Below the pieces are notes generated by a model. It was not told the origin of the DNA, did no database searches, and worked only from the letters and a program-made list of their open reading frames with translations. A program made the position numbers and the translations under genes. A stretch of DNA of 64,000 nt, taken from contig VKHL01000006.1 of the NCBI GenBank assembly GCA_015146655.1, forward strand, positions 1 to 64,000. The letters are read 5' to 3'. Each line of letters starts with the position of its first letter. The stretch's first letter is position 1. Positions 23,638-34,648 of this stretch are shown here, piece by piece. Origin of the DNA: Ochromonas danica. Taxonomy: Eukaryota; Sar; Chrysophyceae; Chromulinales; Chromulinaceae.

Positions 23638-25023
23638 ATGAGAAGCGCAACCCAACACACCCACACGACAGACAGACGGAAAGAAGAAACGGCTTTCCTC
23701 AACTCTGAAATTGTGAGTAAAATACCCTGTTTTAAGGGTTTTGAGGCTGTGTTTTGCCATCATTTCTCGTCGATGAGAAAGGATGACCTGCTGTTAGGTG
23801 AGAAGAACATGCAGACCAAAAGCTCCACTAGTGGTCAAGCCATTAATCCTCTAACTTCAATACAAGGTGGCACTAGTCATGGCGCGAATCGCAATGTTAA
23901 TGGGCCAAATACAGGGCCAGATTTCATGAGTCTGCCCGACCACGTGTGGACACCAAATTTTGATCCACAAAACTCCGACGACTCGGAGAAAGCTAACCAG
24001 CCTGCGTCAATCTCTTTCCTGAGCCCTAACGCAATAAGATGGATTAATAAACGACAACCTGCAATGGCTGGTCAAGCTGCACGAGCTCGTGTAATGCCAG
24101 CGCGCGCTTTGCAACTTCGCGAAATCTTCCAAGGCCTGGACTTTGACAACTCTGGCAGTATCGACATCAACGAGCTGAAGCTGGCAATTGAGTACGTATC
24201 CAAAGGGAGCACAACTGGTGACGGAGCTGTGATCAAAGACCCTCAGAAGCTCATGGATTTCTTCGTGGCAATGGACGCGAACCACGACGGCACAGTCGAC
24301 TTCAATGAATTCCTTATTGCCATGGCCTGCCAAAAGGATGGAGAAGATGCAGATGAGAATACTAATCGCTTGCGCGACGCGTTCTTTGAGTTCGCCAACC
24401 AGCATCGGCGGCAGCGCATCATCGACTACGTCAACGACACTCAGCGGTCCGACATCGAGAAATTCCAAGAAATGAAAGAATTGTTCAAAATACAGTATTT
24501 CAAAGAAGAACAGCTGGATTTGTCTACGGCAGAAAAGCTCTTACGAGCTAAGCAAGTCGTTCAAAAGCAGATGAAAGAGATTCACACGAAGGCATTCGTC
24601 GAGCAGAAGAAACAAGAACAAAATCGAGCACGACAAGCAGTGCTCTTCTTCCAGACTGACAAGGCACATAATCCTGCTAACAAGTTTACCAGTTATCCCC
24701 TGAGTGATCCTTATCCAAAGGAGCTTTTGTATCGAGAAGTTCCTGAGAATGAGAAAGCGATTAATCGCGCGGAGAAGGCCATTCGGGGACGATTTGCAGA
24801 CTTTGCTTTGCATATGGAGCACACATTTACTCCTGAGGCTGATGTTCTAATTGAAGCTGCGCATGAGAAACGTCGCGGAAAAGGCCAAGATGAAAGCAAG
24901 AGTTTGCGCGTAAGAGCGATGCGTGAAGCTACCCAAACACGCAAGGAGAAATACCAATTTACCAAACTGCCTCCCATCGCTCCTCCAGTCTCTGTTCGCA
25001 ACCGTGTCGTCCCTTCAGTCTGA
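23638..25023 (+). CDS. EF-hand calcium-binding protein, possibly flagellar
   Basis: A frame of 461 residues with a pair of canonical EF-hands: DFDNSGSIDINE (about 167-178) and DANHDGTVDFNE (about 212-223), both with all calcium-liganding positions. A Gly/Asn-rich disordered N-terminus precedes them. The C-terminal half is highly charged and helical, rich in Gln, Lys and Glu. The precise family is not recognised. Its divergent pairing with a dynein heavy chain suggests, but does not show, an axonemal role. The N-terminal ~60 residues are unlikely-looking: a GTGAGT donor near 23713 and a TTAG acceptor near 23796 could define an in-frame intron, or the true start could be a later Met. Confidence 0.75.
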   Translation: MRSATQHTHTTDRRKEETAFLNSEIVSKIPCFKGFEAVFCHHFSSMRKDDLLLGEKNMQTKSSTSGQAINPLTSIQGGTSHGANRNVNGPNTGPDFMSLPDHVWTPNFDPQNSDDSEKANQPASISFLSPNAIRWINKRQPAMAGQAARARVMPARALQLREIFQGLDFDNSGSIDINELKLAIEYVSKGSTTGDGAVIKDPQKLMDFFVAMDANHDGTVDFNEFLIAMACQKDGEDADENTNRLRDAFFEFANQHRRQRIIDYVNDTQRSDIEKFQEMKELFKIQYFKEEQLDLSTAEKLLRAKQVVQKQMKEIHTKAFVEQKKQEQNRARQAVLFFQTDKAHNPANKFTSYPLSDPYPKELLYREVPENEKAINRAEKAIRGRFADFALHMEHTFTPEADVLIEAAHEKRRGKGQDESKSLRVRAMREATQTRKEKYQFTKLPPIAPPVSVRNRVVPSV

Positions 25024-25623
25024 CAGCGGATTGCTCACTTTTGATTTTGGAAATGTATCGCGTCTGGTTTAGACCATGTCAATAACTGTTCACAGGGCGA
25101 AATTGGTATTTATCCGGTGGAAATCCCCTCTTTATATATGCCATTGTGGTATCTATAATGCACTGGAGGGTTTGTCAGAAGGGTTAATTATCAAGATTTG
25201 TGAGCTTGGAGATTGATTACAAGTCCACTCGCACTGTCCGCAGTTCTGATGCTGGAGACTAATCCAAACTCGATGATCAGCTGTTCCTCTTTAGACTACA
25301 GTAGTGTGTCAGAGGCATGCTTTGTGACGGCCAGCAGTGTATGGTTTTGATAAAATACATGAGTAGTGTTAGTAGTATGTGATTTCGTTCGCAAATTTCC
25401 TCGTTGGGTGCTTGTAAATGTAACTTTATCGTGTAGTTGATTGTTTATTAGCAGCAATAGTGTAGTTGACTGCTGCTACAGTGTCACGCAGCATAACGGA
25501 AGCAAGTCAATCGCAATACAATAGATTCCATCCCGGACGAGTTAGAATTACAAGTTTCTTTACAGACACCATCCGAAGACTGACGCTATGTAATAGCCCC
25601 TGTCCATCATATTCGTAAGGAAT
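25024..25623. other. Intergenic, no gene seen
   Basis: About 600 bases between the 3' ends of the EF-hand gene and the uS9 gene. It is A-T-rich, with no long frames or strong repeats, and probably holds both 3' UTRs. Confidence 0.6.
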
Positions 25624-26278
25624 TTAACGGTAGGACTTCTGGTAGCGGGCGCGGGCACCTGGACCGCCGAACTTCTTGGGCTCGCATCTGCGAGGATCGG
25701 CGACAAGGAGGGTGCGGTCATACTGGACGAGGATCTCCTTGATCTGGCGCTTGGAGGCCTCATCAACGTCTGTAAATAACAAGAAATCAGTCAGGATAAT
25801 GGCGGATTGGTGGCAGCGAAAGACTCACATTTCTGGTAGTAGGCGACGATGCCCTTGGCAATAGCCTGTCTGATAGCATAGATCTGAGAGGTGGTTCCAC
25901 CGCCCTTGACTCTGACTCTGATATCGATCTATTCAATGATAAAGCATCCCAGGTGAGATGATTCCATCCCAGACAAGAGCATTATAAGGCAAAAGACTTT
26001 TCCACTTACGTTGGCGAACTTGTCAGCACCGAGGAGAAGCATAGGCTCGTAGGTCTTCAAGCGAAGGATCTCAGGCTGAAGAAGGCTGATGGGGGCACCA
26101 TTGACCTTGATCAGACCAGTGCCCTTCTTGACGAAGGCCACGGCGGTGGCGGTTTTCTACAGAATCACCAAGACAATTCAATAAAAAAATCCTCTCTATA
26201 GGAAATCAACATAGCTAAATTAAAAGACAGCCTTACCTTTCTACCAAAGGTCTGGACGCTCTCGACTTGGCTGCTCAT
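25624..26278 (-). CDS. RPS16: Cytosolic 40S ribosomal protein uS9 (RPS16)
   Basis: Four exons (26278-26237, 26156-26010, 25928-25829, 25769-25624) encode 144 residues, against 146 in human RPS16. The splice assignment is secured by very strong conservation: [47 protein letters not shown], and the invariant C-terminal end [17 protein letters not shown]. uS9 sits in the small-subunit head, and its C-terminal tail reaches the P-site tRNA. Introns are 59-81 bases. It is head to head with a uL13 gene, so two ribosomal-protein genes share one promoter region. Confidence 0.97.
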
Positions 26279-26490
26279 ATTAACTCGTGGGATGGCTTTT
26301 GTGATGCCAAGTCGTCCAAGCCACAAAGCGCAGGCCACACAGTTTAAAAGCGACTTCTGCCAAAGTCGACTTTTCCGGTGGAGTGGGAAGTTAAAGGCAC
26401 CTGCTCTGCTCTTTCGATGGGATGATTGATGAGAAGACAAAGCTGTCAGTCTGTCAAAGCTCTGTAGTCTCAACTATCACACGAAAAGAT
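26279..26490. promoter_or_regulatory. Divergent promoter between two ribosomal-protein genes
   Basis: About 210 bases lie between uS9 and the preferred start of uL13. The interval must drive both. An in-frame ATG at 26422 would shorten it to 143 bases. No specific factor site is recognised. Confidence 0.4.
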
Positions 26491-27072
26491 ATGTCTAACG
26501 CACGCTTTGCTAATCCATTATGGCATCTGGTTGATGCTAAAGGTCAGGTGGTGGGTCGACTAGCAACTCAGATCGCTCATGTTCTCAAAGGCAAGCACAA
26601 GCCGACATTCACCCCCCATTACGACTGCGGAGATTATGTGGTCGTCATCAACGCCGAGCATGTCAAGTTTACAGGTGATAAGGTTAATCAGAAGTTTTAT
26701 AGATGGCACACTGGATATGCTGGTGGTCTGAAGGAGAGAAATGTCAAAGATCAGCTCAAGCACAAACCCGAAGAGGTAAGGGAGAGAGACAGAGAGGGGC
26801 GATTATTTTGATAACACTATGGGTGGAGGGATGTGAATTGACTAGTTGTAGGAGGGTGGCGTGTCTTCACTTCTCGCACTCACTCACTCACTCACTCACT
26901 GTCTGTGTGATGTTCTCATTCTCTCTTCTAGATTGTTAGAAACGCAGTCAAAGGCATGTTAGCTCGCAATAATCTGCGAGATCGCATGCTGCTCAAGCTA
27001 CGCGTCTTTCCCGGACCTGACCATCTTCACACGGACAAACTTCCCCCTGGCACGGCTCCAGTCAATGTTTAG
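26491..27072 (+). CDS. MRPL13: Ribosomal protein uL13, mitochondrial type
   Basis: Two exons (26491-26775 and 26932-27072) encode 141 residues. It matches bacterial L13 and MRPL13/Mrpl23 rather than cytosolic L13a: [41 protein letters not shown], and after the intron [16 protein letters not shown] followed by [12 protein letters not shown]. uL13 binds 23S-type rRNA early in large-subunit assembly. The start at 26491 gives the family length; an ATG at 26422 adds 23 residues. That extension has Asp and Glu early and is not a convincing presequence. A plastid location cannot be ruled out, but no signal peptide is seen. The intron holds a short CTCA tandem repeat (about 26877-26900). Confidence 0.88.
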
Positions 27073-27420
27073 AGTCTAGAGCGTGGCGAAAGTTCATTAA
27101 TCACAACGATTGATGCGATGAAGAGAATGAGCATCGACCACTAGACAGCTGCTCTTCTCCTTATCGCTGACTACCCTGTAAACATAATCACAACTTAGCT
27201 ATGCAAACAATTTCATACCAACACAAATGCTTTCTCTCGTTCCTAAACATCGTCTATGGCGTCCTAATCACTATTTGAGACCTTTTGCTTGTGGTTGCTT
27301 AGCACTGCTTTGAGATCTTAGCGACTATACGTTTTATCATAAAGACGGTCGATCAGCTGAGAACAAAGAAGAATAAGAAATTTATCATTTACAAACGAGT
27401 ACTTTACATCGAAACCTTCT
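27073..27420. other. Intergenic, convergent 3' ends
   Basis: About 350 bases between two convergent genes, probably both 3' UTRs. Nothing else is seen. Confidence 0.6.
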
Positions 27421-27900
27421 TTACTTAGTGGGCATAAGACCACCATAGAGGTTCTGCATCTTGGACACCATCAGGTTCTGAGATTTGGCGTGCGCATCAA
27501 TCAAAGCCTGGGTAGCCGCAGCGGAAGCTGCCTCTGCGCCCTGAGCAACCAAGGATTCACTCAGCTTGATGCTTACAGGAACTCCTACACCGTTGAAAGT
27601 TGCAACCGCTTGTCCGGTGGGATCTTGGCCCGCAACATTGGTGGCTTGCAATTCCTTTTGCAGAACCTCGGCTTGCTTGGCAAGCTCCTGGGCCTTCTTC
27701 ATGCTTTCCATCATATTTCCCATGCCACCAAAGAGTCCTCCATCCTTCTTGGCTGGAACTGGGGACTTGGGAGGCTCAGGACTGCCAAACAAGAACCTTC
27801 TGGTCACCAAGGAAGAATGGCGGAGACCTGCAGAGGTCTGAAAAGCAGTAGCAAGGGCAAGGAATGCAAGCAGAAGGCAGATTTTCAAAGAGGCGATCAT
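27421..27900 (-). CDS. Plastid YbaB/EbfC-family nucleoid-associated protein
   Basis: A single exon encodes 159 residues. The C-terminal ~100 residues match YbaB/EbfC: GGMGNMMESMKKAQELAKQ, an amphipathic helix, then the VAGQDPTGQAVATFNG strand region, and a last helix. Bacterial YbaB proteins are small dimeric DNA-binding proteins of the nucleoid; plant and algal homologues act in plastids. The N-terminus, MIASLKICLLLAFLALATAFQTSAG, is a signal peptide ending at an ATAF junction followed by a basic, Ser-rich stretch, the bipartite leader of complex plastids. The Phe after Ala is the diagnostic residue in ochrophytes. The frame extends upstream, but the ATG at 27900 gives the clean leader. A role in plastid DNA packaging is inferred. 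Confidence 0.85.
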   Translation of the reverse strand: MIASLKICLLLAFLALATAFQTSAGLRHSSLVTRRFLFGSPEPPKSPVPAKKDGGLFGGMGNMMESMKKAQELAKQAEVLQKELQATNVAGQDPTGQAVATFNGVGVPVSIKLSESLVAQGAEAASAAATQALIDAHAKSQNLMVSKMQNLYGGLMPTK

Positions 27901-29324
27901 CTTGCAAAGGGTTAATCTAGAGATGCAAAGGGTAGTGATGGTGGCAGTCTCCGTGCTGACGATTGAAGCCCCAGCCAACACACCAAGCAGACACACACCA
28001 CACAGAGAGTGCACAACAAAGAGAGACGTTAACTTGAAACAACCTTGGCTTTGTGGCCGGTGAATACCCGGTCTGCTGGCATGATCTTAGCTAATAGCTA
28101 ACCAAGTTATCAACTGATAGATGACTAAGCTGACATACGAAGGAGCTATTGGTCAATAGTAGTCAAATTGACCCAAACAAGTTGTATTTTCATGGAAACA
28201 CAGCAGCACACGCTAATCCTCTGTTTTCGTCAAAATTAGCATACAGTGGAAAAGTTCTTCAGGGGTAAGTTCTTCACGGCTTCTCTAGAGGTAGAAGTGA
28301 ATATTTAGAGGACAATGAGTATTAGACCAAACCTTTGGTCGATGGAAACGATTATTTATTAAGGGGATTATTTTCAAGGTATTCTTCAAAGTTGTAATGA
28401 AAATTGTAGCTCCTTGTCAATACTATCTATGATTAATTAATACTTCTGGTTTGTTTATTAGCCTCCTAGTTTGTTTATTACCATCACCATCACCATCACC
28501 TTCTTTCTTCGGCCGAATTGCTTCCATCGGAAACAACGAAATAGAACGTCACCCCAGGAAGTGGTGAATACGACGCAGACTTATAGCCAAAAGTGGCGTC
28601 ACCAAGCCACGTTGGTGGGAGAAAATCAGTGTTTAAGATTCGCGTCCCTTCTCATCCCCAACTTGCAACATGCACAGTTCAACGGTGCAAGCGATTTCGC
28701 CAGAAAGGTCTCCCTCTCGATCAAATCAGTCTTCTTCAATTTCCATTCTTAAAATGATTGCACTTCGACGAACGAAGGACGATACCACATGAACACACGA
28801 TAATGGCATGTCATTATTTGAACCTCAAGCCAAGACCAAGCGCTTTAAAAAGTCAAGGCCCATTTCCACTCTTTAACCTGACAAATACACAAGAATACAA
28901 TGACCAGGCTATGACAACATTTAACTGGTGAAGCAAGGCCCAGAATGGAAAACAACATTTAACAACCCAACTAAAGAGAAAGAGAATGATTGATGACTGA
29001 CATTCAAACTGGTCTGAAAAGTCTATAAAATGGAGTTAAAAGTCTCCAAGTTGTGAGTTGCGCTGCAATTGTCGAGGTTGTTGAGCCGATGGTGAAGCTC
29101 GACGTGCAGAGGACCTCATCATATCCCAGACAACAACAACAGACAACAATAACAACTGCTTGTGGACACAGACCACCTTCGCCTTCTTTCCCTCTCTACC
29201 CACTATCATGCCATATTATTAGATCACAGAATAATTATACAGATAAAGCGCGCTATTCACATTATTTTGTGGGATTGAAAGAAGCAAGAAATTGGAGAAG
29301 TAAGTCTTTCGATTTCGGGAACAA
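27901..29324. other. Intergenic, no gene seen
   Basis: About 1.4 kb between divergent genes. A short (CACCAT)n tract lies near 28482-28500. A 93-codon frame at 28471-28752 lacks a recognisable domain and is not called. Promoters of both neighbours must be here. Confidence 0.6.
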
Positions 29325-32300
29325 ATGTCTTCCAACAACAGCGATCCTGAAATCACACAACTAGAGCTAGAAGTTGACAAACTACTGGAGTTTATTAAAC
29401 CTTCCAATCTTGCAAATATTGTTCGATCAAAAGCTGCTGACTTTATTCGAAATGTGCTTCGCGATAAGCTCTCTCAGCAGGCAGTGATTGTCGAGTGTGG
29501 CTCCACCTGCTTGAGAACCTATCTGGCTGATAGTGATCTTGACTTGATCCTTATCACCAATAACTCCACCATATTGCACGATGACAAGCAGTTGTTGATC
29601 ACGATCTTCACTGCTTTGTGTGAGGAGATCTACAAGAAGGACAGTGTCTCGGGATATGCCACTCCTGCCCAGTTTACCATCCGCAACATAGACTTTATCA
29701 ACGCTCGGACAAAGCTCATCAACTGCTTGGTAAATAATATTGGAGTTGATATCACAGTCAATCAGGCCACTGCTATCTCCAGCCTCATCTTCTTGGAAGA
29801 AGCAGACAAACTGATCGGACACGACCATCTCTTCAAGCGATCAGTGCTGTTAATCAAGGTGAGAATGCAATAATTCTTTCCAGTGGTGGAAGTTTGTTTT
29901 ACAATTTTCTTTGTGTGTCTCTCTAGTGCTGGTGCAGCAGTGAAAGCTATCGACATTGTGGATTGCCAATTCTTGGTGCAAAAGAAGGGATGCTCTCATC
30001 TTATGCACTCTCTATCCTCGTCTTGCATCTATTCAATAAATATTCCAAATGTCTCTCTCATCCTTTTCATGCCCTCCATCTGTTTTTCTACTACTACTGT
30101 GGCTTCCCTTGGGGCACACACTTCGTGACGTTGACTGGTCCACAACCTCTTCCTGTCACTATCACAGGCAGCAACGCTGCCAACAACAGTAACGCAAAAG
30201 GTTCCTCAGCTAATGGGAAATTTGTGCATTTTGACAGCAAAAAGTACAAACATTGTTGCAATCGTTTTCAAGGAATTTTAGATGCTCTGCCACATCTAAC
30301 TGGGATGCCAGTACCTAGCTCAAATAGTCGATTTATCTATCGTTCTTGCAACATTCAAGATCCTGTGGATGAATTCAACAACCTTGGTATTAGTGTGACT
30401 GCTCATAACATTGCTTTGATTAATAATGCTTTGCACAGTGGACTCGTGCAAATAAATTCGATCCTCCAGCGGACAGCTGCCATGTTGAGAGGGAATTTGA
30501 CGAATAGTGGAGGTTTTACAACTCATTCCTTTCCAGCTGGCTGGAGCGCGCCTCAGATGTATACCAACACCTATCCTGCAAACCACAAGCGAAGTCCGTC
30601 TGTTGCCAACAACAACAACGGTGCCAACAATAACAATCGCAGACATTCCAAATCCTTCAATGAGCTTAATAATAATGCGCGGAGTAATGCTTCAGCGCTT
30701 CCATCATCTGTGCCGAGTCTCTTAATGTCATCGATATCGCCTGAGCCGTCAGATTCGGGCTCGACGGAGACCCAAGCACACCTCTCTTCTGCCAGGACAG
30801 AACAACGAGCCAGTCCTGAAAATGAAGTTTCTTCTAACAGTCCAACCAATTCTTCTATCAGCGTAGATCAGCCCATAAACGCGACTTTACCAATCATGCC
30901 GACCATGTCGCCGAGCAGTATTGGCCAATCTTATATTTCCGCACCCGTCTACCCACATCCCAACAATCTCAGCTACCCGTCGCCAAGTTCAGGTTTGCTA
31001 TTGAGAGAGTTTTTCCCTGTTAGTTTGGACAGGTATGCCTCGGGTCTCAGACGTGACCTGTGGGAGCATCCATTGCAGCATATGCGTGGTGTTGATAGCA
31101 TGGTTTACCACTCACTGATCCAGCAACATGGTGGCGTGGGAAATGAAACAACCTCGACCAGTGCAAAGCAGTCATCGTCGTCGAATGATGTAGACCCTCT
31201 CGTGAGTGATGTACAAGCGCTCATCGAAGCCTTGCACTTCTCTGTTGCGAAGAAGGAAGTGGCCGAACCAGGAGACACACCAAAAGAGGAAACGAAAGAG
31301 GAATATCCAGCAATGGTCGATAACTCCGATGTGCCCGTTGAGATAGACCGAGATCGAAGCACTCCTTGCTCGACTTCTTTGACCAACAGTCCTCGCAGCC
31401 TTTCTCCTTCTTTGTTGATCGAGGAAGAAAGCCACTTCTTTGAGAATATTCCACGTGATACTGTTGAGCAAACAATTGTCGCGCAAAATGATTGTTTTGA
31501 GGCTTCGGACGATCATCTCTCCATGAGCTCGCAAGCGACCACGGCAACAACATCCAGCAACGATCTGATTCATCCCTGCAGTCCTTCCCCTCTCCCGCCC
31601 CCTGCGACTCCTTTTCTCAACACTGCTACGAGCAAGAAGAAAAAGAGAAGTGACAGCAGTAAAGCAAACCGCAAAAGCTCCAAAGTGAATACATGTCGTG
31701 AGAATCAAGACGTTCAACGGGAAATTGTCGGTATCAATAGTGATCTGAGAACTCGATCGACATCGACCACTTCCCTATGCAATGCTAAAGATGAGGAATG
31801 CGATTTCGAAGAAGTTAACTCTCTCTTTGCTTTGTTTAATGACCAAATCCTTGAAGTAAAGGAACGTCTACAGAAGGTCATTGTTTGGCCTGTGGCGATT
31901 TGTGCGGTCTCATCAATCGTCCTGGCCATTCTCCTGCACAATCATTTACGACTGTTGAATGGCAGTCCCTCTACTGCTGGGCTAGCCTCCACCTCGGAGC
32001 CCTCCTTGTTGAATAATCAATTACAAAGTAGACCATTCAACAACAATTTGGAGAGAAGCCCTGCGAGTAGAATTAGTGGTTCAACCTTTTTGTTTGAGAG
32101 TAGTGACAATCGTCGGATTCATATCCATGTGATAGACGAGCAAGCCCTTCCGTTCACGACTGTATCATCATCTTCATCTTCTTCATCTGTTTCGTCTATG
32201 ACACCCTCAGCACATGAGGAGGAAGGCCATTCCAGACGATTGCAGACACGAGTAGTTACCCACTGGGTGCAGCTTGGAGATAGCATAACCTTTGGAGACT

Positions 32301-32958
32301 TTGGCAATGGAATAGACGACGAGAGTGGTCTGGTACTGGACCATCGATCGTCATTCTTACAAGATGAGCTATTTCTTTCCTCTTCTAGCCATTCTGTGAG
32401 CGGTGCACAATATTTGTGGAAGAAAGACAATCTGTCTCTCATGGTCTCCTCTCAGCCATTCTATACAATCGACCGAAGCTCACTGGCGGATGGTGGGCAT
32501 TATGCTTGTTTCCGACTGCCAGCTGGACTTGATTTGGATAGAAGCGCACATTTTCTTTCAGAAAAGGTCTCGGCGGAGGTTGAAAATAGTATGACTAAGG
32601 TCGCTGAGACCATTGTGAGGATCAGCAGTAAGTTGCTTTGTCTAGCCTTCCCTTGTTTTGCGTGTGCAGAGTAATGATTGTTGATTGTGTTTCGACAGAG
32701 AAACCTCGGGTTCGCAATCGTGCCAGTTATCAGGAGATTCCCAAGGGAAAGGAGATCTACCTGAAGTTAGAAGTGGATGCGTTGCCACCGCCGCGTTTCC
32801 AATGGTTTCGCAATGGTTATCCTCTCGCCGACCAACGCCTACAAGAGTTGCACATATTAGAAGCGCAGCCTGGAGACAGCGGCACCTACAGCTGCGAGGT
32901 GCGCAACATTGCAGGAGCGCAACTTTGGCTGGAAGCAACTTTTGTCGTCCTGGAATGA
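29325..32958 (+). CDS. PAP-like nucleotidyltransferase fused to TM segment and Ig-like domains
   Basis: Three exons (29325-29858, 29927-32627, 32699-32958) encode about 1,164 residues. Residues 1-280 form a non-canonical poly(A)-polymerase-like enzyme: GSTCLRTYLADSDLDL carries the GS motif and paired catalytic Asp, and VDITVNQ supplies the third Asp. It continues into the PAP/OAS1 helical domain (DKLIGHDHLFKRSVLLIKCW, then LGAKEGMLSSYAL), closest to a plant nucleotidyltransferase family. A long Ser/Asn-rich region follows, then one membrane helix at about 830-851 (VWPVAICAVSSIVLAILLH). The C-terminus has two Ig-like folds: WKKDNLSL with DGGHYACF, and FQWFRNGYPL with DSGTYSCEV. RNA or nucleotide transfer on one membrane face and adhesion on the other is inferred. 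The junctions are in frame, so this is not a mis-joined pair of genes. Confidence 0.8.
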
Positions 32959-33271
32959 GTGCGACCACAACGAGATGGTGGTGGTTATCTGGTACAGTAG
33001 TAGTGACTGTCGGCTATCCTCTTTGTCAATCTTCTGTGGTAACGAATTACTCTATCACCTCGAGAACACACGTAAGCTATGGATAAGCAGCGGTCTGTGT
33101 GTTTTGAGGATGTTTGTGTGTTGTAAATAGACTGATTATTTTCTCTACCATCCAGTTAATTAACTATCTTCTATTCATCAATATGAACGAGAAAGACATT
33201 AAACTCAGGTAATGAGTTAGTAGTTGACAAGGTTAGATTATCATAAATCATCAAAGCGACGCAATGGATAT
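32959..33271. other. Intergenic, convergent 3' ends
   Basis: About 310 bases between the convergent nucleotidyltransferase and serpin genes, probably 3' UTRs. Nothing else is seen. Confidence 0.6.
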
Positions 33272-34648
33272 CTACGCACAGTCAAAGTCAGCTAAGAAGA
33301 GAAGCGTGTTGGTAGGAAGGTGACGAAGATAGTAGACAAAAGTGTGATCAACTTGCATCAACATGACACCAGGCGTTGCTTTCTGTTTGTTTGCAACGCT
33401 GCTGGGCTGATTCGCGATGGTCGAAATGGATTTATTCTGCAATAATGCTGCAGCCTCTTTCTCACGTTTAATGAACTCATGAAGGGAGGTACGATCAGAA
33501 TTGAATCCCAATTCATCCAAGGTGACGATTATTTCATGAATAAACTCTGTGAGATAGATGGAACCATCGGATAGCAGAGGGAAAGACGACTTCTTCGCCT
33601 CAAATATCGCTTTGACACCAAGTTTACGAAGATTGCCAACAGAACGAATCATTCTCTTTTGCTTGAACTTTGGCAACACAACTTCCATGTTAGTCACTTT
33701 TAATCGTTGCCATTGATTTGACAAGTCAGAGAAGTTGAAGGAAGGCATTGACACTTTGCCATCAGAAGACAGCCGCTCCAACACAATGCCGAGCGCATAT
33801 TCTCCAGCAGGACCAACTGGCAACTCAACATGCTGCATCTCATTGCTTGCATAATATGGGAATGACCCTTTTCTTCGTAACATAGGCACAGCACAAGTGC
33901 TGCCCACGTATCGTGTGAAATTACCAAATCGGGTAGAGGTGGGAGGAAAAGCTTGTTTCCAGTTTGCCTGGAAGTACAAGGAGTTAATAAGCACAGAGGA
34001 AGTGGTGGGTCGAATGACCTTGGCCGCGGAGCTGATATGACCATTGGTTCTGGAGGAGAAGAGCGTGTTGATCTTGTGGATGGTCTTCATCGCATCGACG
34101 TGGTCGTCCAGCGAGACAACGCAGAGGCCGTCCACCTCGGACAAGAAAGATGTCTTCAATGGCTCATTGCCAAGCGCGGCAAGAGAGGAGTGGTTAGCGT
34201 TGATGGACCAGTAGGTGATGAGGTCCAGGAGGGTGGAGTTGTCGCTGCTGTCCCTGGGGGAGAGCGCCTGCTTCATAGAGCGCAACTCTTCTGATGTGTA
34301 CTGACCGAGAAGCAGGGAGGACAGTTCATCCCTTGCCGTGCCATTGCTGGCGAGTTGTAACACAGACAGTGTGTAGGCCAGACTCAACGGGGAGAAGACG
34401 CGATTCAAAGTCGTGAAAGTCTGGAAATACTGTGTCGAGAAATGGTTGGCATGCTCTGCTAAAGGATGAAGAAAGGATTTAAGGGATTTCTTGTTGTCAA
34501 CACTGGACACTATGACCTCTTCTCCTACAGACTCCACCCCTTGGAGGTTGTTGTTCTGCTGGGAGGGAGAAGAAGATCGCAGAAGAAACACGACCATCAA
34601 GGCCAGGACACCAGCGACTGTCAAGTAAATATAGACTGGACTACCCAT
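33272..34648 (-). CDS. Membrane-anchored serpin
   Basis: A single exon of 458 residues. A hydrophobic segment at about 7-24 acts as signal anchor. The serpin fold follows: RVFSPLSLAYTLSVLQLASNGTARDEL (helices B-C), INSLYFQANWKQAF (strand 3A), MPSFNFSD then MEVVLPKFK (helix F to strand 6A area), and the C-terminal VDHTFVYYLRHLPTNTLLFLADF, matching the family's DHPFLFFIRH block. The reactive-centre region is unusual: after LDELG, where inhibitors have EEGTEAAAAT, a long charged stretch with EKEAAALL intervenes before ATPGVMLMQVDH. That suggests altered target range or no inhibition. Several N-x-S/T sites fit a lumenal or extracellular domain. No partner protease is nearby. Confidence 0.85.
   Translation of the reverse strand: MGSPVYIYLTVAGVLALMVVFLLRSSSPSQQNNNLQGVESVGEEVIVSSVDNKKSLKSFLHPLAEHANHFSTQYFQTFTTLNRVFSPLSLAYTLSVLQLASNGTARDELSSLLLGQYTSEELRSMKQALSPRDSSDNSTLLDLITYWSINANHSSLAALGNEPLKTSFLSEVDGLCVVSLDDHVDAMKTIHKINTLFSSRTNGHISSAAKVIRPTTSSVLINSLYFQANWKQAFPPTSTRFGNFTRYVGSTCAVPMLRRKGSFPYYASNEMQHVELPVGPAGEYALGIVLERLSSDGKVSMPSFNFSDLSNQWQRLKVTNMEVVLPKFKQKRMIRSVGNLRKLGVKAIFEAKKSSFPLLSDGSIYLTEFIHEIIVTLDELGFNSDRTSLHEFIKREKEAAALLQNKSISTIANQPSSVANKQKATPGVMLMQVDHTFVYYLRHLPTNTLLFLADFDCA

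Noticed and set aside
28471-28752. 93-codon plus-strand frame in the 28-kb intergenic region
   Set aside because: It opens in a CACCAT simple repeat, lacks any known domain and has no supporting splice partners.
29325-32958. Two separate genes (enzyme and Ig protein) mistakenly joined
   Set aside because: The 2.7-kb second exon is one open frame that contains the end of the enzyme domain, the linker, the membrane helix and the first Ig-like fold.
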